Under the pieces are notes generated by a model. The model worked only from the letters and a program-made list of their open reading frames with translations, did not search any database and was not told where the DNA came from. Shown piece by piece: positions 33,508 to 41,827 of a stretch of 41,827 bases of DNA (position 1 is the first letter of the stretch; the number at the start of each line of letters is the position of its first letter). The stretch lies in assembly GCA_017396005.1 (NCBI GenBank), contig JAFQNG010000072.1, positions 1-41,827 of the forward strand, written 5' to 3'. The translations under genes and the position numbers were made by a program. This stretch comes from Desulfovibrio sp. (GTDB taxonomy: Bacteria; Desulfobacterota; Desulfovibrionia; Desulfovibrionales; Desulfovibrionaceae).

Positions 33508-33987
33508 ATGCCTTTTACTATCAGAGAAATTCTGCCGCAGGACAACGCCCGGGTAGAAGAGGTCATCCGTACCTGCCTGATAGAGTTTGGCGGTAATCAC
33601 GATGGCCTAGCCTGGAGTGACCCGGACCTTGGACGCTTTTCAGAAGTCTATGCCTGTGAAGGCCGTCAATACTGGGTAGTTCTTAATGTCACCGGGGTAG
33701 TCGTAGGCGGTGCGGGCATCGCAGAACTGACTGATGCCCCTGATGTATGTGAACTACAGAAAATGTACTGTCTGCCCGAGGCCAGAGGAACGGGCGCAGC
33801 TCATGAACTGATGGCTCTGGCCCTGAACTTTGCCCGCCGTTTCTATAAACAGTGCTATATTGAAACCTTGAGCAATATGACAGCGGCCAACAGGTTTTAT
33901 AGCCGCTACGGCTTCAGACAACTTGCAAGCCCTTTGCTGCAGACAGAGCACTATGCCTGTGATGTATGGTACATTAAGGATTTGTGA
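33508..33987 (+). CDS. GNAT-family N-acetyltransferase
   Basis: A 159-residue single-domain GNAT acetyltransferase that would move an acetyl group from acetyl-CoA to an amine. The acetyl-CoA pyrophosphate loop is visible as PEARGTGAAHELM (motif A, R-x-x-G-x-G/A), preceded by the QKMYCL strand. The C-terminal NRFYSRYGFRQL is the common motif B. GGAGG lies 4 nt before the ATG. It stands alone between the divergent ftsH and the convergent lipoprotein gene (24-bp gap). The substrate (small molecule or protein) cannot be inferred. Confidence 0.9.
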   Translation: MPFTIREILPQDNARVEEVIRTCLIEFGGNHDGLAWSDPDLGRFSEVYACEGRQYWVVLNVTGVVVGGAGIAELTDAPDVCELQKMYCLPEARGTGAAHELMALALNFARRFYKQCYIETLSNMTAANRFYSRYGFRQLASPLLQTEHYACDVWYIKDL

Positions 33988-34011
33988 TATTTTACTGTTT
34001 CATGCAGGCTG

Positions 34012-34755
34012 TTATCTGGGGTCAAAAAGTTCATATTTCGATGCTGTCCCCAGAAATCTTTCCCCCATATAGCGCCACTCTATGCCTACAGGGAAGCCGT
34101 CTCGAACAGAAACAATAGTTTGAGGCGGCAGACTGACGGCAAAGGCCTTCCGTGCGCGCTGCTCGAAAAGACGCAATGCATCAGCATGGCCATACGGCAG
34201 AGATTCCAGAGACGCTATGTATGACGGGAGCGGCTCACGGTATTCCAGAATAATCTTGTCTTCATCAAAGTTACAGCGTGCCGCAAAGGCCCGCACCAGC
34301 CAGCGCACAGGACGCTCGTCTACGGCTTCATTCCAGGCCTGGGCAATAAAGGGGTCATAAGGACTATCCAAAATGAAGGTACACGCCTGAAAAGCCATGC
34401 CACCCAAAAGTTCCACACATTCATTGACGCTAAACGGGCGGCGCATGATACTGTCCCAGTACCAGCCGTGAGGCGTCTGCGCCTGAGCCACAATGGCCAA
34501 GGGTCCTTCAATCCCCTTACCGTATACGGCAAGCCAGACATGGATGGGCAAACCGCTTATAACGCTGGTATCCATGAGATCGGCCATGCCGCGCCCGGCA
34601 GTCACCAGAGGCATATCTCTGGCCTCAAGCATTATGGCTGGCCGTGCGGAAGACACATAGGCCGAGTCGAGCATACCGCGCTTGAGCCCGGCTGTGCAGC
34701 CACCAAAACAGAAAAGCAAAACAAGAATACCAATCTGTATGGAACGCAGAGTCAT
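34012..34755 (-). CDS. Putative lipoprotein (possibly DUF4851)
   Basis: A 247-residue predicted exported lipoprotein. The N-terminus has a short charged part, a hydrophobic core (IGILVLLF) and FGGC with C20 as the candidate lipid-modified cysteine; the lipobox deviates from consensus at the -3 position. The mature protein is mixed alpha/beta, with segments such as ISGLPIHVWLAVYG, WYWDSIMRRPFSV and GIEWRYMGERFLG. I associate this style with a Desulfovibrio family listed as DUF4851, from memory only. Function is unknown. It follows the TPR gene by 63 bp on the same strand and may be cotranscribed. Confidence 0.75.
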   Translation of the reverse strand: MTLRSIQIGILVLLFCFGGCTAGLKRGMLDSAYVSSARPAIMLEARDMPLVTAGRGMADLMDTSVISGLPIHVWLAVYGKGIEGPLAIVAQAQTPHGWYWDSIMRRPFSVNECVELLGGMAFQACTFILDSPYDPFIAQAWNEAVDERPVRWLVRAFAARCNFDEDKIILEYREPLPSYIASLESLPYGHADALRLFEQRARKAFAVSLPPQTIVSVRDGFPVGIEWRYMGERFLGTASKYELFDPR

Positions 34756-34818
34756 GCTAATACCCCTGAGCTTGTCTGAAGTATAGTGCCTGTTTTACGG
34801 CTTCCCAAAAACAGCCCG

Positions 34819-37431
34819 TCACTGTTGCTGCTGTGCTGCAGGCTGCTGCCAGGACCATGTGGAATTGCTAGCCCCAGGTCCGCTGTCTGCCTTCTGCTCG
34901 CCCGTATTTTGCCTTGCTCCAACTCCGGGTGTAAAACTCTGCAGATCACGCGAGACCTCAAAAGAGCGCAGTTCACCCTGTGCGGCCTGAGCATAGGGTG
35001 AATCCGCATGATTACGCGCTACGTCTTCCAGCAAAGCCTGAGCACGGTTGCTGTCGCCCAGCTTGCGGTACAGACGCGCCTCACGAAAGCGCAGACCGGG
35101 ATATTCTGGAGAGTTCTCTGGTACGAAGGTATTGTAACGTTTCAACCACTCCAGGGCCTCCGGCACACGATTACCCACTTCACAGATATCCATCAAAGAA
35201 GCGATAGCTTCCTTGATACGTTGCGGATCGGCTTTATCTGAACGCTCATCCTGCAGCTGTCCAAAAAGTTCTATGACTTTTTTATTCAACAGATAGGCAT
35301 TGCGGATATCCTTGCTGTTTTCCGCATCCCTTGCCAAAAAATATGTTGCATAAGCCTGCTGATACAGAGGAATATCGGTTCGTTCCGCCAGTTTCTTCCA
35401 CAATGAGAGGGCAAGGCCACCCAGATTGAGATTCTGCGCTGAAAGGGCCATGGCATAATCCAGCTGCCTGCGTAACTCCTCTTTCAGTTTCCAGTTTTCA
35501 ACCAGCCTGGCCAGGTCAAGAATCTGGCGCCACGCACCAACCTGCAAGTAACGGTTGAAGAATTCTGTAAAAGCTGCCTCACCATATTTGGAGTCCATGA
35601 CTCCCTGCAAAAATCCCCCAAGCAGCTCAAAGCCCTTCTGATCATCACCGCGCTCAAGCCAGCCCCTGGCCAATGCATAGCGCAAATCAGGGTCAATCTC
35701 GCCATAGCGCTCGCGCACCAGAGGAAAACCATTCCATAAAATAAGTATCCGGCCATAGTTTTCTTCAGCCAGGGCATTATCCATCTCTTTGCGGAAGGCC
35801 TGCCAGATGACGTCCCGGGCAGCCGCGACATCAGCATGACCAGGGTAGGCATCTATAAAATCGGCAGCTTTGCCCATGGCCTCGGTATACTGCTTATCCC
35901 AGTACAGCCACATGGCCTGCTTCAGTCGGGCCAGTACCGCATCAGGCACCCTATCAGAAGACGCCACAAGGTCGCAGTAGGCCTGCCACAAAGGGGATTC
36001 AGACTCTTGGGCAAAAACCTTGCGCATGGTCTCATAGTCAAGCGGGGACTCATAAATACCTTTTTCTGCAAGGCGCAGGCGTGCCGTGACGGCTGCCTGG
36101 GAATCGGGAAAACGTCTGTCGATCTCAGTGTAAACGAAATCCGCAGCATTCTTATTACCCTGACGGGTGTAGATATCGCCCATCTTGAGCATAAGAACGT
36201 CATTACCTTTGCGCCCAGGCTCCAAGTTGACGTAGAGCCAGTAGGTATCCAAGGCAGGGGAAATCTGCTTCAGAGCCTCCTCATTGCTTGCCTGCATCAA
36301 TAGAAAGTCAGGATCTTCTATATAGTAGCGCGGCCAGCGCTTGTTGACGAAGTCCAGGATGATGCGGGTTTTCCTGTGTTCCCCCTGACGATGCAATGCC
36401 TGCGCCAAGCCTACTGACGCGGCCTGCAGTTCGGCGGCTTCGGGGTATTCATCCAGCACTACGCCAAATGACTTTTCTGCTTCAGCGTTACGCCCCTGTC
36501 GTAGCTGTTCTTCTCCCAAGGCTGTGAACCCCTGAGCTACCCCAGGGTAATCAGGATGACGGCGGATAAGCGCTTTGACATAAGCCTCACCTTCGGTCAA
36601 ATTGCCTACACTGCAGTTGGCAAGCCCTAAGCGCAACAAGGCATCAGGCACACGTGGCGACCGCAGGTTGGCATTCATGGCCTCCTTGGTCGTGGAGTCA
36701 ATGGCCTCATAGCCCGCCAGAGGTTTATCGCTGTAGCATGCCCATACACAGTCACTGATATGGTAAAGTACTTTCTCACGCATTTCGCGCGGGATGACGG
36801 GCAGGGCTCTGATCTGCTCCAGCTGCGGCAATGCTTCACTGTATTTTCCCTCGGCCATGAGGCGTTCAGCCTCAGCCAGCATCGTATCAGGCTCTGGCGG
36901 CTTGGTCACGGGATTTCCCTGCTCATCCACATAGATGACTTCGTGAGGAGGCTGTGCCTCCTCCTGCATTTCCTCAGGTACAGCCATAACGGGCAGCCCG
37001 GTCACCTCACCACTGACAGTACCTGTAGCACTGGCGCCCTGACGGACGACCGGGCTGGTCTCTGACACACTCTGCCCTGAAGGCTGTTCAGATACAGCTT
37101 CGGCAGGCAGTACTGCAGGCGCAGACGGCATATCCTGCTCTGCCACGGGAGGAGAGACTGACCCGCCAGATGGCGGAACAGGGCTGACCGTAGAGAGCCC
37201 CCCGGCTTCAGGCCAGTCTTCAGGCCCTCCGGTATTTACCTTGGCACGAATATCCTGCCGGGAGAGTATCTGCCCACGCGCATCATCCTCCGCAGCAAGA
37301 GCACAGCCATCCATAGGCAGAAAAGGCGAAAGCACAGCAGCCAGCAAAAAACACAACCCTGATACTTTTGCCCCGCGTTTGACGTTTTTATGAGGCCGGG
37401 ATGCTCCGGCGTAGAAGCATTTTGTCATCAT
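34819..37431 (-). CDS. Exported TPR-repeat protein
   Basis: A large tetratricopeptide-repeat protein, about 870 residues from the start used here. A signal-like hydrophobic core (VSGLCFLLAAVLSPFL) ends near CALAAEDDA. It is followed by a Pro/Ser/Val-rich linker of about 100 residues and then at least ten TPR-like helical repeats (for example AEAERLMAEGKYSEALPQLEQI and MQASNEEALKQISPAL). The C-terminus is Gln-rich. Such proteins act as periplasmic scaffolds. The start is uncertain: ATGs at 37509, 37485, 37431 and 37428 all lack a strong ribosome site, and I favour 37431/37428 because longer readings would put 50 or more residues before the hydrophobic core. It lies directly downstream of the sigma-54 activator. 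Confidence 0.85.
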   Translation of the reverse strand: MMTKCFYAGASRPHKNVKRGAKVSGLCFLLAAVLSPFLPMDGCALAAEDDARGQILSRQDIRAKVNTGGPEDWPEAGGLSTVSPVPPSGGSVSPPVAEQDMPSAPAVLPAEAVSEQPSGQSVSETSPVVRQGASATGTVSGEVTGLPVMAVPEEMQEEAQPPHEVIYVDEQGNPVTKPPEPDTMLAEAERLMAEGKYSEALPQLEQIRALPVIPREMREKVLYHISDCVWACYSDKPLAGYEAIDSTTKEAMNANLRSPRVPDALLRLGLANCSVGNLTEGEAYVKALIRRHPDYPGVAQGFTALGEEQLRQGRNAEAEKSFGVVLDEYPEAAELQAASVGLAQALHRQGEHRKTRIILDFVNKRWPRYYIEDPDFLLMQASNEEALKQISPALDTYWLYVNLEPGRKGNDVLMLKMGDIYTRQGNKNAADFVYTEIDRRFPDSQAAVTARLRLAEKGIYESPLDYETMRKVFAQESESPLWQAYCDLVASSDRVPDAVLARLKQAMWLYWDKQYTEAMGKAADFIDAYPGHADVAAARDVIWQAFRKEMDNALAEENYGRILILWNGFPLVRERYGEIDPDLRYALARGWLERGDDQKGFELLGGFLQGVMDSKYGEAAFTEFFNRYLQVGAWRQILDLARLVENWKLKEELRRQLDYAMALSAQNLNLGGLALSLWKKLAERTDIPLYQQAYATYFLARDAENSKDIRNAYLLNKKVIELFGQLQDERSDKADPQRIKEAIASLMDICEVGNRVPEALEWLKRYNTFVPENSPEYPGLRFREARLYRKLGDSNRAQALLEDVARNHADSPYAQAAQGELRSFEVSRDLQSFTPGVGARQNTGEQKADSGPGASNSTWSWQQPAAQQQQ

Positions 37432-37510
37432 TGGAAAAATCTTTTTTACCAACCTTTTGGAACGGCAGCGCCTGGCTGTATTCATGCAATGTCCATGCCT
37501 GTCGGGCATT

Positions 37511-38587
37511 TTATTGACCGCGTTTTTTCAGTTTTTCAATCAATGTTGTCCGCTTGATGCCCAAAAGTTCGGCCGCCTGATTCTTGACGCCCTCAGCTTT
37601 ACCCAGAGCCTCATCAATAAGACGGTTCTCCATTACATCAAGAAAATCTTTCAGATTCAGACCGTGAGCCTCCATAACAGCAAGATCAGGCCAGACGAAT
37701 GAACCCGGATCTGCAGCGGTGCCCGCAACAGGGGTCTGTACAATCTCTACAGACTGCGCGACTGCAGTTTCGGACTGACCAGCTTCTTCTATCTCTGGCA
37801 GAAGAGATATATCACCCACCTGATCCAGTATCTTGGCTGGCAGATCATCAGGTGTCACTATGCTGCCGTCTACCAGAATGCTCATGCGTTCCATGAAGTT
37901 TTCCAGCTCACGCACATTTCCCGGCCAGGAATAGGCAAGCAGGACTCTCTGCGTATCTGCTGCAAGGGCCAGTACAGAACGCCCTTTCTTACGGCAGTAC
38001 TGTTCCAGAAAATATCGGGCCAGCAGAAGCACATCTCCCCCTCTCTCCCGAAGCGGGGGCAGATGCAGTGGGATGACATTGAGGCGGTAGTAAAGGTCCT
38101 CCCGAAAATTTCCCGCCTGTACTTCGGCTTCAAGGTCACGATTAGTGGCCGCCACGATGCGCACATCAACCTTTTTGCAGCCGTTGCCGCCTACCCGCTC
38201 TATCTCTTTTTCCTGCAGAACACGCAATATTTTTACCTGCAGGCTCAAATCCATCTCTCCAATTTCATCCAGAAAGACAGTCCCGCCATCGGCCATTTCA
38301 AAACGGCCCGACCGGGAACGGATGGCATGTGTGAAGGCTCCCTTTTCATGGCCGAAAAGTTCGCTTTCCAGCAGCTCCTTAGGGATGGCGCCACAGTTGA
38401 TGGGTACAAAGGGACTATCAGCACGGGGACTGTTAGCATGCAGCGCCCGTACCAGCAATTCCTTGCCAGTTCCTGATTCCCCGGTTACAAGTACTGTGCT
38501 GTCAGTGGGCGCCACCTTACCGAGAATCTTGAAGACTTCGGCCAGCGTCGTACTCTGGCCTATGATACCACTGGTGTTTAATTCCAT
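37511..38587 (-). CDS. Sigma-54-dependent transcriptional activator with GAFTHA loop
   Basis: A bacterial enhancer-binding protein of 358 residues made only of an AAA+ domain (about 5-235) and a Fis-type helix-turn-helix (about 325-358, NQAAELLGIKRTTLIEKLKK). It has no receiver or other sensory domain. Walker A is GESGTGKE (36-43) and Walker B is GGTVFLDEIGEM. The sigma-54-contacting loop reads G83-A-F-T-H87-A88 instead of GAFTGA. The HTH resembles those of flagellar-type activators. GAGG lies 6 nt before the ATG. A perfect inverted repeat 26-43 bp upstream may be an autoregulatory or partner-controlled operator. It is followed directly by the TPR gene, which may be a target. Confidence 0.93.
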   Translation of the reverse strand: MELNTSGIIGQSTTLAEVFKILGKVAPTDSTVLVTGESGTGKELLVRALHANSPRADSPFVPINCGAIPKELLESELFGHEKGAFTHAIRSRSGRFEMADGGTVFLDEIGEMDLSLQVKILRVLQEKEIERVGGNGCKKVDVRIVAATNRDLEAEVQAGNFREDLYYRLNVIPLHLPPLRERGGDVLLLARYFLEQYCRKKGRSVLALAADTQRVLLAYSWPGNVRELENFMERMSILVDGSIVTPDDLPAKILDQVGDISLLPEIEEAGQSETAVAQSVEIVQTPVAGTAADPGSFVWPDLAVMEAHGLNLKDFLDVMENRLIDEALGKAEGVKNQAAELLGIKRTTLIEKLKKRGQ

Positions 38588-38612
38588 CTGCTTCCTCTAA
38601 CAGTCGTCTCAT

Positions 38613-38630
38613 ATGTCAATACACTGACAT
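38613..38630. promoter_or_regulatory. Inverted repeat between divergent sigma-54 activator and hrpB
   Basis: ATGTCA-N6-TGACAT is a perfect interrupted palindrome in the 68-bp divergent gap. It is 26 bp from the activator start and 26 bp from the hrpB start, placed exactly midway. The size suits a dimeric repressor or activator. No convincing -10/-35 pair is visible for either gene. Confidence 0.4.
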
Positions 38631-38655
38631 CGCCCTGAAAGCCAGCAAAAAAGTC

Positions 38656-41231
38656 ATGTCGCAAAATCCCCGCTTCATCCATTTTCCTCCAGTCCCTCTG
38701 GATTCTTTACGTCCTGCCATTCTGCAAGCTCTGGAACATGATGGCAGACTGACGCTGACTGCCCCGCCTGGTACGGGCAAGAGCAGTCGTCTTCCTCTCT
38801 GGCTTCTACAGGCCCCCTGGCTGGGCAAAGGCAAAATATATCTGCTTGAACCGCGACGCTTGGCAGCCCGGGCACTGGGTCGCTATATGGCCGGCCTGCT
38901 GGGTGAGCAGCCGGGGCAAACTGTGGGCTGGCGGATGCGAAGAGAAAATGTTTGTAACGCCGCCACACGCATTGAGGTACTTACCGAAGGCATCCTGACC
39001 AGAATGCTGCAGGCAGACCCAGAGCTTTCCCAAGCGTCCTGCATTATTTTTGATGAATTTCACGAGCGCTCCCTGCAGTCTGATCTGGCCCTAGCCCTCT
39101 GCCTAGAAAGCAGGACTGTCCTGCGGCCGGATTTACGCCTTGTGGTCATGTCTGCCACTCTGGACGGCACGAGCGTGGCAAAACTCATGGGGGACTGCCC
39201 TCTCCTGAACTGTGAAGGACAATCCTTTCCGATAGAAACCCGCTGGCTGCCGCCACGCAGAACAGAACTGCCGCCAGGACCGGAGCTCTGGCGACACACG
39301 GCAGCTGTTATCTGTGATCTTCTGCATACCGAATCAGGAAGCCTGCTGGCCTTTCTGCCCGGGGTGGGTGAAATACGGCAGACTGCCGGTCTGCTGGAAG
39401 GCCATTTACCTCCGAACACCGCGCGCTACACCTGCTGTACGGCAATCTTTCTGCTCGTGACCAGGATGCTGCCATCGCCCCTGCCCCCTCTGGTAAGCGC
39501 AAGGTAGTACTGGCAACATCCATTGCCGAAACATCGCTGACGATTGAAGGAGTGCGCCTAGTTGTGGATGCCGGCCTGGCACGACACTCTCGCTTTGACC
39601 CTGCCTGCGGCATGAACCGCCTGGTCACGAAACGCATTTCGCTGGCTGGGGCTGCACAACGCCGCGGCCGGGCAGGGCGCCTCAAAGCCGGCATCTGTTG
39701 CCGCCTTTGGGCTAGAGAAGAAGAAGCGGCCATGCCGCAGCAGATCAAAGCGGAAATACTGGAAAGCGATCTGGAAGAACTTGTCTTGCAGCTGGCCCAC
39801 TGGGGTGTCAGTACAGTGCAGGCCATTCAGGCTATGGCCTGGCTGGATGTTCCTCCGACTGCAGCTCTGTCGGTAGCCCGTCGCCAGTTGACTATACTGG
39901 GTGCTCTGGACGATCAGGGCCGGATTACACCTAGAGGCAGGCATATGGTCGCCCTTCCCACACAGCCTCGCCTGGCCCATATGCTCTTATGCGGCAAAGA
40001 GCGCAATCAGGGCGCTCTGGCCTGCTGTCTGGTCGCATTGCTGGAAGAGCGCGATCCCCTCTGGAAAAACGGACAGCATGCTGACAGCCATCTGGAACAT
40101 CGTCTGGACTGGCTGTGCAGCAAACGCTCTCCAGAGGCTGAACATTTGCGTGCGCAGGCCTATCGCCTGGCTCGGCTGCTCCATCTTGAAGAAGACATTT
40201 TTGCTGCTGCCTCTCGGCAACGGGAAGCGCTCGGGCAGCTGACCGCCCTAGCCTGGCCATTATGGACGGCACAGCGTCAACGTGATCAGGATGGACAGGC
40301 TGTCTATCTGCTACGCCAAGGTAAAACAGCTCTTCTACCGCTAACTGACAGTCTGGCGCATACCGAATACCTGTCTGTGTCCTCTCTGGCAGATACAGGA
40401 GCACATGGCAGAATTCGTCTGGCTGCCCCGCTCTCGCTGGAAGTACTGGAGGAACTCTTCGCCCCGCAGATCAGTGATATACAACGGCTTGATATTTCTG
40501 CAGATGGCCAAATATATGCACGTCGTCAGAAGTGCCTCGACAGTCTGCTTTTGCAGGAATCCCCCCTGCCCCGGCCCGAACCGGCCACCTGCGCCCAGGC
40601 CATCTGTGATTTTTTGCATCAGGGAGGCCCGACAGCTCTTGCCATCCTGCCCTGGAATGATGTCTCCCGACAGTGGCAGGCACGCATTCTTCTGCTGCGT
40701 GAGCTGGAGGGCGACAGATGGCCTGATGTCACTGATGCAGCGCTGCTTGACCGACTGAATGACTGGCTTGCCCCTGTGCTCACGCAATCTGCTTCATTGC
40801 GCACTCTCAGCCCGGAACAACTCTATAACGGCCTGCGTACACTGCTGTCTCCGCAGCAGACTCATATATTGGATAAAGCTGCCCCTTGCCGCTGGCAGAC
40901 ACCCTCCGGCACATGGCATCCTATTATTTATGGTGATGCAGGTGGCCCCTGGCTGGCTGCGAAACTGCAGGAATTTTTCGGCTGTGAGCAAGGGCCCATC
41001 ATCGCCAACGGTCGTGTAGCAGTAACCCTGCACCTCAACTCTCCTGCCGGACGCCCCCTGCAAGTGACACGAGACTTGGGGCATTTTTGGCGTCACGGCT
41101 ATGCCTCTGTACGTGCCGAAATGCGTGGTCGCTACCCCAAACACCCTTGGCCGGAAGATCCCCTCAATGCTACGGCAACAGCCCTGACAAAGAAAAAGTT
41201 TGCAACGGAGAAGATGCGTCTCAAAAACTAA
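38656..41231 (+). pseudogene. hrpB: ATP-dependent RNA helicase HrpB, interrupted by a frameshift
   Basis: DEAH-box helicase of the HrpB family. The first part (38656 to about 39425) carries TAPPGTGKS, the DEFHERS box and SATLDG. From there the reading continues only in the -1 frame (HLLYGNLS, then ATSIAETSLTIEGV, QRRGRAGR and the HrpB C-terminal domain) to 41231. Joined, they give about 858 residues, the normal family length. The shift falls between about 39405 and 39428, consistent with one missing base. The first frame runs on to a stop at 39507. I see no slippery heptamer, so programmed frameshifting is unlikely; it is a recent mutation or a sequencing/assembly error. Otherwise the whole gene is intact. 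The ribosome site is weak. Confidence 0.9.
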
Positions 41232-41302
41232 TATACTGTAAGCATCCAACCCTCTACATCTTTTTATACATAGAAATTATACTATAATCATCAATAGGTA
41301 TA

Positions 41303-41827
41303 CTAGCTGTATTCGGCGTTAATACTGTTCTTATACCTGTGCCCAGTTTCTTTTTTCTGATCAGATCCAGAAACGTTCTTGATTTTGCTGTCTGGATAGA
41401 CAATACGTTGGTGGAAGATACCAGTTAAGATACGCTGAAAATTCTCGCTTAGATGATGAAGATCCTTGAATGTCAACTCAGACTCATCCAATTGTCCCTC
41501 TGAGAAAATACCTTTAATAATATTATCGATATGGCTTTTGAGACGTGCCGGCGTTGGATCACTTAAGGTCCGACTGCTTGCTTCTACAGAGTCAGCCAGC
41601 ATGAGAATGGCCGCTTCCTTGGTTTGAGGACGCGGCCCAAGATAACAGTAGTCGGATTCGCGCGGCTTTTCTCCTGTATTGACGGCCTTCTGATAGAAAT
41701 AGCGTATTATCCTCGTGCCGTGATGTTGCCGGATAATGTCAGAAATTTCCTGTCCCAGCCTGTAACGCTCGGCCAGCTCTGTTCCTTTTTTTACATGTGA
41801 AAGCAAAATCAAGGCGCTCATGGAAGG
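41303..41827 (-). CDS. pgpH: PgpH-type HD-domain phosphodiesterase, C-terminal part (runs off the window)
   Basis: The 3' end of a membrane-bound HD hydrolase of the PgpH (7TMR-HD) family, members of which degrade c-di-AMP. Visible are the end of the HD domain (ALILLSHVKKGTELAERY, then IIRQHHGT) and the family's C-terminal region (PRPQTKEAAILMLADSVEAS, later RILTGIFHQRIVYP). The catalytic HD doublet and membrane helices would lie beyond 41827. The frame is open to the last base. It is convergent with hrpB; the 71 bp between are AT-rich with no clear terminator. c-di-AMP as substrate is inferred from the family. Confidence 0.88.
   Translation of the reverse strand, partial: PSMSALILLSHVKKGTELAERYRLGQEISDIIRQHHGTRIIRYFYQKAVNTGEKPRESDYCYLGPRPQTKEAAILMLADSVEASSRTLSDPTPARLKSHIDNIIKGIFSEGQLDESELTFKDLHHLSENFQRILTGIFHQRIVYPDSKIKNVSGSDQKKETGHRYKNSINAEYS

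Noticed and set aside
38591-38619. TTGACA on the minus strand as the -35 of the sigma-54 activator gene
   Set aside because: At 17-bp spacing the -10 position falls on the AGGAAG ribosome site, so no usable -10 exists.
39405-39507. Programmed -1 frameshift in hrpB
   Set aside because: No X-XXY-YYZ slippery heptamer or obvious stimulatory hairpin at the junction; a missing base explains it more simply.

Overview
The window looks like a chromosomal segment of a sulfate-reducing member of the Desulfovibrionaceae (Desulfovibrio or a close relative). This is inferred from protein style and gene order, chiefly the block ftsH-folP-cdaA-cdaR-glmM-galU, a RicT/PSP1 gene beside metG, and a lipoprotein of a type I associate with Desulfovibrio. 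No taxonomic search was possible. Most of the window is dense core-genome DNA. The first 2 kb is visibly more AT-rich.

Layout. (1) 1-2.2 kb: right edge of an integrated element, with a Pth2-type peptidyl-tRNA hydrolase, a P4-like tyrosine integrase, a repeat-rich att/control region with a perfect 30-bp palindrome, and a tRNA-CAU (Met) gene. (2) 2.2-8.2 kb: uppP, a divergent small protein, then metG, ricT and a glycosyltransferase-like gene on the minus strand. (3) 8.2-17.7 kb, plus strand: HD-domain protein, 6-phosphofructokinase, AddA and AddB (recombinational repair), and a nitronate-monooxygenase-like flavoprotein closed by a strong terminator. (4) 17.8-22.1 kb, minus strand: a second glycosyltransferase-like gene, an AlkA-type glycosylase, and the UPF0210/ACT gene pair. 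(5) 22.1-22.4 kb: a decayed IS200/IS605-type end with a broken tnpA start. (6) 22.4-33.3 kb, minus strand: FadL-family porin, priA, galU, glmM, cdaR, cdaA, folP, ftsH. This joins cell-envelope precursor supply (GlmM, GalU) to c-di-AMP synthesis (CdaA/CdaR) and membrane proteolysis. (7) 33.5-38.6 kb: GNAT acetyltransferase, a lipoprotein, a large exported TPR protein and a sigma-54 activator with an altered GAFTGA loop. (8) 38.6-41.8 kb: an HrpB helicase gene split by a frameshift, and the 3' end of a PgpH-type c-di-AMP phosphodiesterase running off the window.

Together the window holds both making (CdaA) and probable breaking (PgpH-like) of c-di-AMP, about 11 kb apart. I saw no CRISPR array, no toxin-antitoxin pair and no clear defence island. 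The least explained items are the integrase control region, the IS200 remnant, the HrpB frameshift, the cysteine-rich NMO-like protein, the GAFTHA activator and the ACT/UPF0210 pair.
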